From: Myxococcales bacterium
GTDB taxonomy: Bacteria > Myxococcota > Myxococcia > Myxococcales > Anaeromyxobacteraceae
Assembly (NCBI GenBank): GCA_021779335.1
Contig: JAJYAW010000095.1
Location: 1-8,751, forward strand
Length of the DNA stretch: 8,751 bases
Direction of reading: 5' to 3'
Shown: one piece after another, positions 6,321 to 8,751 of the stretch
Position numbering within the stretch: the first letter of the stretch is position 1
Layout: each line of letters opens with the position of its first letter
Made by a program: the position numbers and the translations under genes
Notes under the pieces: model-generated
Told to the model about the DNA's origin: nothing
The model's database searches: none
The model's input: the letters and a program-made list of their open reading frames with translations, nothing else

Positions 6321-7136
6321 CTAGGCCATCGAGACCACGCCCAGGATGCTCTGGCCGCAGTCGACGTGGAGCACCTCGCCGGTGACGCTGCGGGCGAGAT
6401 CGCTGCACAGGTACAGGCAGGCGCGGGCCACGTCGTCCTGGTCGATGTTCCGGCGGAGCGGGGTCTTGTCGGCGTTCTCGTCGAGCATGGCGCGCATGCC
6501 CTTGATGCCGGCGGCGGCCAGCGTCTTGACCGGGCCGGCGCTGATGGCGTTGACGCGGATGCCGTCCTGGCCCAGGTCCTCGGCCAGGTACCGCATCGAC
6601 GACTCGAGCGCCGCCTTGGCCACGCCCATGACGTTGTAGTTGCGGACCACCTTCTCCGCGCCGTAGTAGCTCAGCGTCACCACGCTGCCGCCCCTCGGCA
6701 TGAAGGGCTTGGCGGCGCGGGTCAGGGCGATGAGCGAGTAGGCCGAGACGTCCAGGGTGATGCGCCAGGCCTCGCGCGTGGTCACGTCGGTGAAGCGGCC
6801 GGCCAGCGCGCCGCGCGGCGCGAAGCCGATGGAGTGGACGAGGACGTCGAAGGTCGGCCAGACCTCCTTCAGCTCGGCCATGGCGCCGTCGATGGCCTCG
6901 TCGCTCGACACGTCCATGTCGAGGACGGCGGCCGGGGCCAGCGTCCTCACCAGCGGGAGGACCCGCTCCCCCATGGCCGCGCCCGGGTAGGTGAAGGCCA
7001 GCGCGGCCCCCTCGGCGTGGAGGGCCTGGGCGATGGCCCAGGCGATGGACCGGTCGTTGGCGATGCCGGTCACCAGGGCCCGCTTGCCCTTGAACAGGCC
7101 GCCCAGGGAGATCCCGCCCTTCGTCTCGTCGCTCAT
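6321..7136 (-). CDS. fabI: Enoyl-[acyl-carrier-protein] reductase FabI
   Basis: FabI catalyses the last reduction of each fatty-acid elongation cycle (trans-2-enoyl-ACP to acyl-ACP, using NADH). The 271-residue protein has the family's altered nucleotide loop TGIANDRSIAWAIA (23-36), Ser102 in HSIGFAP, and the catalytic pair Tyr167 and Lys174 in NYNVMGVAK (Tyr-x6-Lys), with Tyr157 in LSYYGAE. SAGPVKTLAAAGIK and LCSDLARSVTGEVLHVDCGQSILG close the protein as expected. Aligned to E. coli FabI with an offset of 11, Gly104 and Met170 match Gly93 and Met159 of the triclosan site, while Met214 stands where E. coli has Phe203. The start at 7136 follows a GAGGGG site overlapping the end of the TPR gene; the 14-base gap implies co-transcription with it. 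Confidence 0.96.
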   Translation of the reverse strand: MSDETKGGISLGGLFKGKRALVTGIANDRSIAWAIAQALHAEGAALAFTYPGAAMGERVLPLVRTLAPAAVLDMDVSSDEAIDGAMAELKEVWPTFDVLVHSIGFAPRGALAGRFTDVTTREAWRITLDVSAYSLIALTRAAKPFMPRGGSVVTLSYYGAEKVVRNYNVMGVAKAALESSMRYLAEDLGQDGIRVNAISAGPVKTLAAAGIKGMRAMLDENADKTPLRRNIDQDDVARACLYLCSDLARSVTGEVLHVDCGQSILGVVSMA

Positions 7137-7150
7137 GTCGTCTGCGCCCC

Positions 7151-7480
7151 TCAGCTGCCCTTGGCGGAGAGCTGCCCGAGCGCGTCCTCGAGCTCGCCCC
7201 GCGCGTGGTGGTTGCCCTGCCGCGCGGCCGCGGCGCTCCCGTCGCGGTAGGCCTGCGCCGCCTCGCCGGCGCGCCCCAGCGCCTCCAGCGCCTGCCCCAG
7301 CATGAGCCAGGTCGGCACGTAGTCCGGCGCGCGCCGGGCCAGCTCCTGGAACTCCCGCACCGCCTCGTCGAGCCGCCCCATGGCGCGCTGCTGCATGGCC
7401 AGCGAGTAGCGCGCGAAGGGGTCGTCCGGCCTGGCGGCGGCGAACGTCTGGAATGCCTTGAGCCGCTCCTCGGGGGTCAT
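7151..7480 (-). CDS. Small tetratricopeptide-repeat (TPR) protein
   Basis: This 109-residue cytoplasmic protein (MTPEERLKAFQ...) has no signal peptide or membrane segment. Two TPR units are visible: roughly residues 21-54 (PFARYSLAMQQRAMGRLDEAVREFQELARRAP in register, with the A-x-x-x-x-x-x-G-x-x-x-x-A pattern) and 55-88 (a WLMLGQALEALGRAGEAAQAY unit), then a capping helix ending in an ARGELEDAL segment. TPR units bind other proteins; the partner is unknown. The start at 7480 is the natural domain boundary; an in-frame upstream extension is arginine-rich and implausible. No clear ribosome site precedes it. It lies 14 bases before fabI on the same strand. The family is common as a small conserved hypothetical. 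Confidence 0.85.
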   Translation of the reverse strand: MTPEERLKAFQTFAAARPDDPFARYSLAMQQRAMGRLDEAVREFQELARRAPDYVPTWLMLGQALEALGRAGEAAQAYRDGSAAAARQGNHHARGELEDALGQLSAKGS

Positions 7481-7565
7481 GGAACCGGGTCTTGTACACG
7501 AATCGACCGGGCGGATCCACGGGCCCGGCCGGACCCGCCGGCCGACCCTGCTAAGGTGTCGCCGC
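7481..7565. promoter_or_regulatory. Divergent intergenic region between the TPR/fabI unit and mobA
   Basis: These 85 bases must hold start signals for both directions. On the plus strand CCCTGCTAAGGT (7546-7557) contains a plausible extended -10 (TGC-TAAGGT) and, in the same bases, an AAGGTG that could serve as the mobA ribosome site 7 bases before ATG 7566. No -35 is evident at 17 bases. On the minus strand only a vague TACAAG near 7491-7496 is seen. Confidence 0.4.
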
Positions 7566-8168
7566 ATGGCCGTCCCCTACCCCGACCTGACCGGCGCCCT
7601 GGTGGCCGGCGGCCGCGCCCGGCGCATGGGCGGGCAGGTGAAGGGGCTGCTCCGGGTCGACGGCGAGCCGCTGGCGGCCCGCTCGCTGCGCCTCTTCGCC
7701 AGGCTCTTCGCCGAGGCGCTGGTGGTGGCCAACGAGCCGGCCGCCTACGCGCGGCTGGGGGTGCCGGTGGTGGCCGACCTCCTCCCCGACAAGGGGGCGC
7801 CCGGCGGCATCCACGCGGCGCTCGCCGCCGCGGCCACGCCCTGGGTCTTCACCGCCGCCTGCGACATGCCCTTCCTCTCGGCCTCCGGGGTGGCGCTCCT
7901 GGCCGCCAAGCGGGCCGGGGCCACGGCCGTGGTGCCGCGCTGGGGCGGCCAGCTGGAGCCGCTCCACGCCCTCTGGTCGCGCCAATGCCTGCCCGCCTTC
8001 GAGCGCGCCCTCGCCGAGGGGGCCCCGTCGCTGCAGGAGCTGGCGGCGCTGGTCGGGGCGCGCATCGTCGAGGAGAGCGAGTGGCGCCTCATCGACCCGG
8101 ACGGCCGGGCCTTCGAGAACGTCAACACGCCGGAGGACGCGGCACGGCTGGGGCTGGTGGGTCGGTAG
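7566..8168 (+). CDS. mobA: Molybdenum cofactor guanylyltransferase MobA
   Basis: MobA attaches GMP from GTP to molybdopterin, making the bis-MGD cofactor used by formate dehydrogenases, nitrate reductases and DMSO-reductase-family enzymes. The 200-residue length is normal. The nucleotidyltransferase signature GALVAGGRARRMGGQVKG (10-27) contains the LAGG-x-x-RRMG-x-x-K core. Asp75-Lys-Gly with GAPGGIHAAL (77-86) is the guanine/GTP-contacting loop, CDMPFL (99-104) holds the metal-binding Asp100, LEPLHALW (130-137) is the substrate segment and NVNTPED (185-191) the typical C-terminal motif. The start at ATG 7566 follows AAGGTG by 7 bases. It is transcribed away from fabI and is followed 47 bases later by the FrnE-like gene. 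That neighbour may be incidental, although molybdopterin enzymes such as formate dehydrogenase are common companions of selenocysteine use. Confidence 0.95.
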   Translation: MAVPYPDLTGALVAGGRARRMGGQVKGLLRVDGEPLAARSLRLFARLFAEALVVANEPAAYARLGVPVVADLLPDKGAPGGIHAALAAAATPWVFTAACDMPFLSASGVALLAAKRAGATAVVPRWGGQLEPLHALWSRQCLPAFERALAEGAPSLQELAALVGARIVEESEWRLIDPDGRAFENVNTPEDAARLGLVGR

Positions 8169-8192
8169 GCGGGCCCGCCGCGGCGCCGCGGC
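8168..8192. repeat. Overlapping perfect palindromes between mobA and the FrnE-like gene
   Basis: GGCGGGCCCGCC (8168-8179) and GCCGCGGCGCCGCGGC (8177-8192) are both perfect palindromes, overlapping by three bases at the end of mobA. They may slow or end mobA transcription, though no T-run follows, or simply reflect extreme GC content. Confidence 0.35.
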
Positions 8193-8202
8193 TCGCCCCC
8201 CG

Positions 8203-8208
8203 TTAGAT
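8203..8208 (+). promoter_or_regulatory. Possible -10 box of the FrnE-like gene
   Basis: TTAGAT is the only AT-rich hexamer in the mobA-frnE gap. It ends 7 bases before the ATG, which would put the transcription start at or next to the start codon. No -35 and no Shine-Dalgarno sequence are seen, so either a leaderless message or read-through from mobA is likely. Confidence 0.3.
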
Positions 8209-8215
8209 CACCGTC

Positions 8216-8751
8216 ATGACCGTCCCCGTCACCCTCTACTCCGACTTCGTCTGACCCTTCTGCTTCGTCGCCGAGGCGAGCAGCCTGGTCAGGCTGCAGG
8301 AGGAGTTCGACGTCACCCTCGACTGGCGCGGCTTCGAGCTGCACCCGGACACGCCGCCCGGCGGCGTGCGGCTGGCCGACAAGTACGGCGCGGAGCGGTC
8401 CGCCGCCATGCGGGACCACCTCACCCGCTTCGCGGCCGGGTTCGGCCTCGAGGGGCTGCGCGTCCCGGAGCGCTCCCCCAACACCCGCGCCGCGCTGGCG
8501 CTCGCCGAGCACGCCCGCGACGCGGGGCGGCTCCACCAGGCCCGGCGCGCCCTCATGGACGCCTTCTGGCGGCGGGGCGACGACCTGGAGGACCGCGGCG
8601 TCCTGGCCCGCTGCGCGGCGGAGGCGGGCCTGGAGCCGGCGGCGGCGCTGGCCGCCGTCGACGACCCGGCGCTGCAGGCCCGGGTCGACGCCATGGGGCG
8701 CGACGCGGCCCGGGCCGGCGTGACCGGCATCCCCACCTTCCTCGTCGGCGG
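8216..8751 (+). CDS. frnE: Predicted selenoprotein: FrnE/DsbA-family thiol oxidoreductase with in-frame TGA as Sec13 (3' partial)
   Basis: Read from ATG 8216, codon 13 is TGA (8252-8254) and the frame then stays open to the window end (178 codons). Translating TGA as selenocysteine (U) gives MTVPVTLYSDFVUPFCFVAE, the first strand and active-site helix of the FrnE branch of DsbA-like thioredoxin-fold proteins. Relatives have Cys-Pro-x-Cys at this spot, so U13 replaces the nucleophilic first cysteine and Cys16 is the resolving one. Further family marks are WRGFELHPDTPPGG (37-50), the helical insert with NTRAALALAEHARDAG, and GVTGIPTFLVG, where Pro173 is the cis-proline beside the active site. 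About 30-40 C-terminal residues lie beyond the edge. A SECIS-like hairpin follows the TGA (8280-8297). The expected role is thiol-disulfide oxidation or isomerisation in the cytoplasm, as no signal peptide is present. Alternatives are a TGC-to-TGA sequencing error or a recent nonsense mutation. Starting at Met65 (8408) would remove the active site. Confidence 0.85.
8252..8254 (+). other. In-frame UGA, predicted selenocysteine codon
   Basis: This TGA is codon 13 of the FrnE-like gene. It is followed by CCC TTC TGC (Pro-Phe-Cys), so it occupies the first position of the CxxC redox motif. It is the only stop codon in the frame from 8216 to the window end. Confidence 0.82.
8280..8297 (+). promoter_or_regulatory. 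Predicted bacterial SECIS element
   Basis: GCAGCCT (8280-8286) pairs perfectly with AGGCTGC (8291-8297) around the tetraloop GGTC (8287-8290). The loop lies 32 bases after the TGA, inside the spacing known for bacterial SECIS elements (roughly 16-37 bases). If the closing U-A pair opens, the apical sequence UGGUCA closely resembles the AGGUCU loop of the E. coli fdhF SECIS, which SelB recognises. A lower stem, CCTTCT (8256-8261) with AGGAGG (8298-8303), could bring the UGA to its base, with TCGC/GCGA (8268-8271 with 8276-8279) as a side hairpin. The bulged U of the E. coli stem is not evident. The stem is fully inside the coding sequence, as it must be in bacteria. Confidence 0.75.

Noticed and set aside
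4307..6385. A 692-codon plus-strand frame overlapping the FabL-like and transposase genes
   Set aside because: The translation is dominated by Arg, Gly, Pro and Ala with no domain pattern, while the overlapping frames encode clear protein families.
6228..7250. Plus-strand open frame opposite fabI and the TPR gene
   Set aside because: It is an antisense shadow of well-supported minus-strand genes, with low-complexity composition.
8216..8254. Treating the FrnE-like gene as a simple pseudogene
   Set aside because: There is one stop only, at the single position where Sec makes chemical sense, with a SECIS-like hairpin at the right distance. A sequencing error remains possible but is the weaker explanation.
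8236..8736. Minus-strand open frame opposite the FrnE-like gene
   Set aside because: Its product is Ser/Ala/Arg-rich with no recognisable motif. The plus frame encodes a conserved fold interrupted only by the TGA, which is why an antisense frame looks longer there.
8408..8751. FrnE-like gene starting at the first ATG after the TGA (Met65)
   Set aside because: This would delete the first beta strand and the redox motif while leaving family-like sequence untranslated from 8216. No ribosome site precedes 8408.
1..8751. CRISPR array, tRNA or rRNA genes
   Set aside because: No regularly spaced direct repeats, no tRNA cloverleaf with a T-loop GTTCRA signature in context, and no rRNA-like conserved segments were seen on either strand.

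Overview
The window is about 8.75 kb of very GC-rich DNA (well above 70% by eye) packed with ordinary bacterial housekeeping genes. Nearly all third codon positions are G or C, intergenic gaps are short, and the gene set (PduO-type cobalamin adenosyltransferase, A-type Fe-S carrier, FabI, MobA) suggests a myxobacterium of the Anaeromyxobacter type. That assignment is an inference from composition and gene style; no marker gene in the window proves it.

Layout. Positions 1-1506 (minus strand): an unrecognised 446-residue protein with features of a circularly permuted ATP-grasp enzyme, followed after a 47-base gap by the start of a GYF_2-like protein that runs off the left edge. Positions 1592-2901 (plus): a probable two-gene unit of PduO-type ATP:cob(I)alamin adenosyltransferase and a pteridine-reductase-like SDR, divergent from the ATP-grasp gene. 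Positions 3068-4188 (plus): an ErpA/IscA Fe-S carrier with its own candidate promoter and a leader hairpin, then a glyoxalase-II-like metallo-beta-lactamase-fold hydrolase. Positions 4290-5090 (plus): an SDR with the Tyr-x6-Lys signature of enoyl-ACP reductases, closest in feel to FabL. Positions 5217-6095 (plus): a solitary REP-associated tyrosine transposase (RAYT/TnpA_REP-like), flanked on both sides by inverted repeats. Positions 6321-7480 (minus): a small TPR protein followed by fabI. Positions 7566-8168 (plus): mobA. Positions 8216-8751 (plus): a DsbA/FrnE-family thiol oxidoreductase cut by the right edge.

The standout is the last gene. Its active-site motif, normally Cys-Pro-x-Cys at the end of the first beta strand, is read here as TGA-Pro-Phe-Cys. 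The TGA (8252-8254) lies exactly where the nucleophilic cysteine should be. The frame stays open and FrnE-like on both sides, up to the cis-proline motif at the window edge. A perfect 7-bp hairpin with a GGUC tetraloop (8280-8297) begins 25 bases after the TGA, in the position and with the loop sequence expected of a bacterial SECIS element. The simplest reading is a selenocysteine-containing FrnE/DsbA-like oxidoreductase that an automatic annotator would truncate or miss.

Functional links are loose. FabI and the FabL-like SDR would both serve fatty-acid elongation. ErpA, MobA and the cobalamin enzyme support metallo-cofactor enzymes, and MobA fits an organism using molybdopterin oxidoreductases, some of which are themselves selenoproteins. 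No tRNA, rRNA, CRISPR array, complete insertion sequence or replication origin was seen, and no gene-free stretch exceeds 300 bases (the longest is about 225 bases, 6096-6320).
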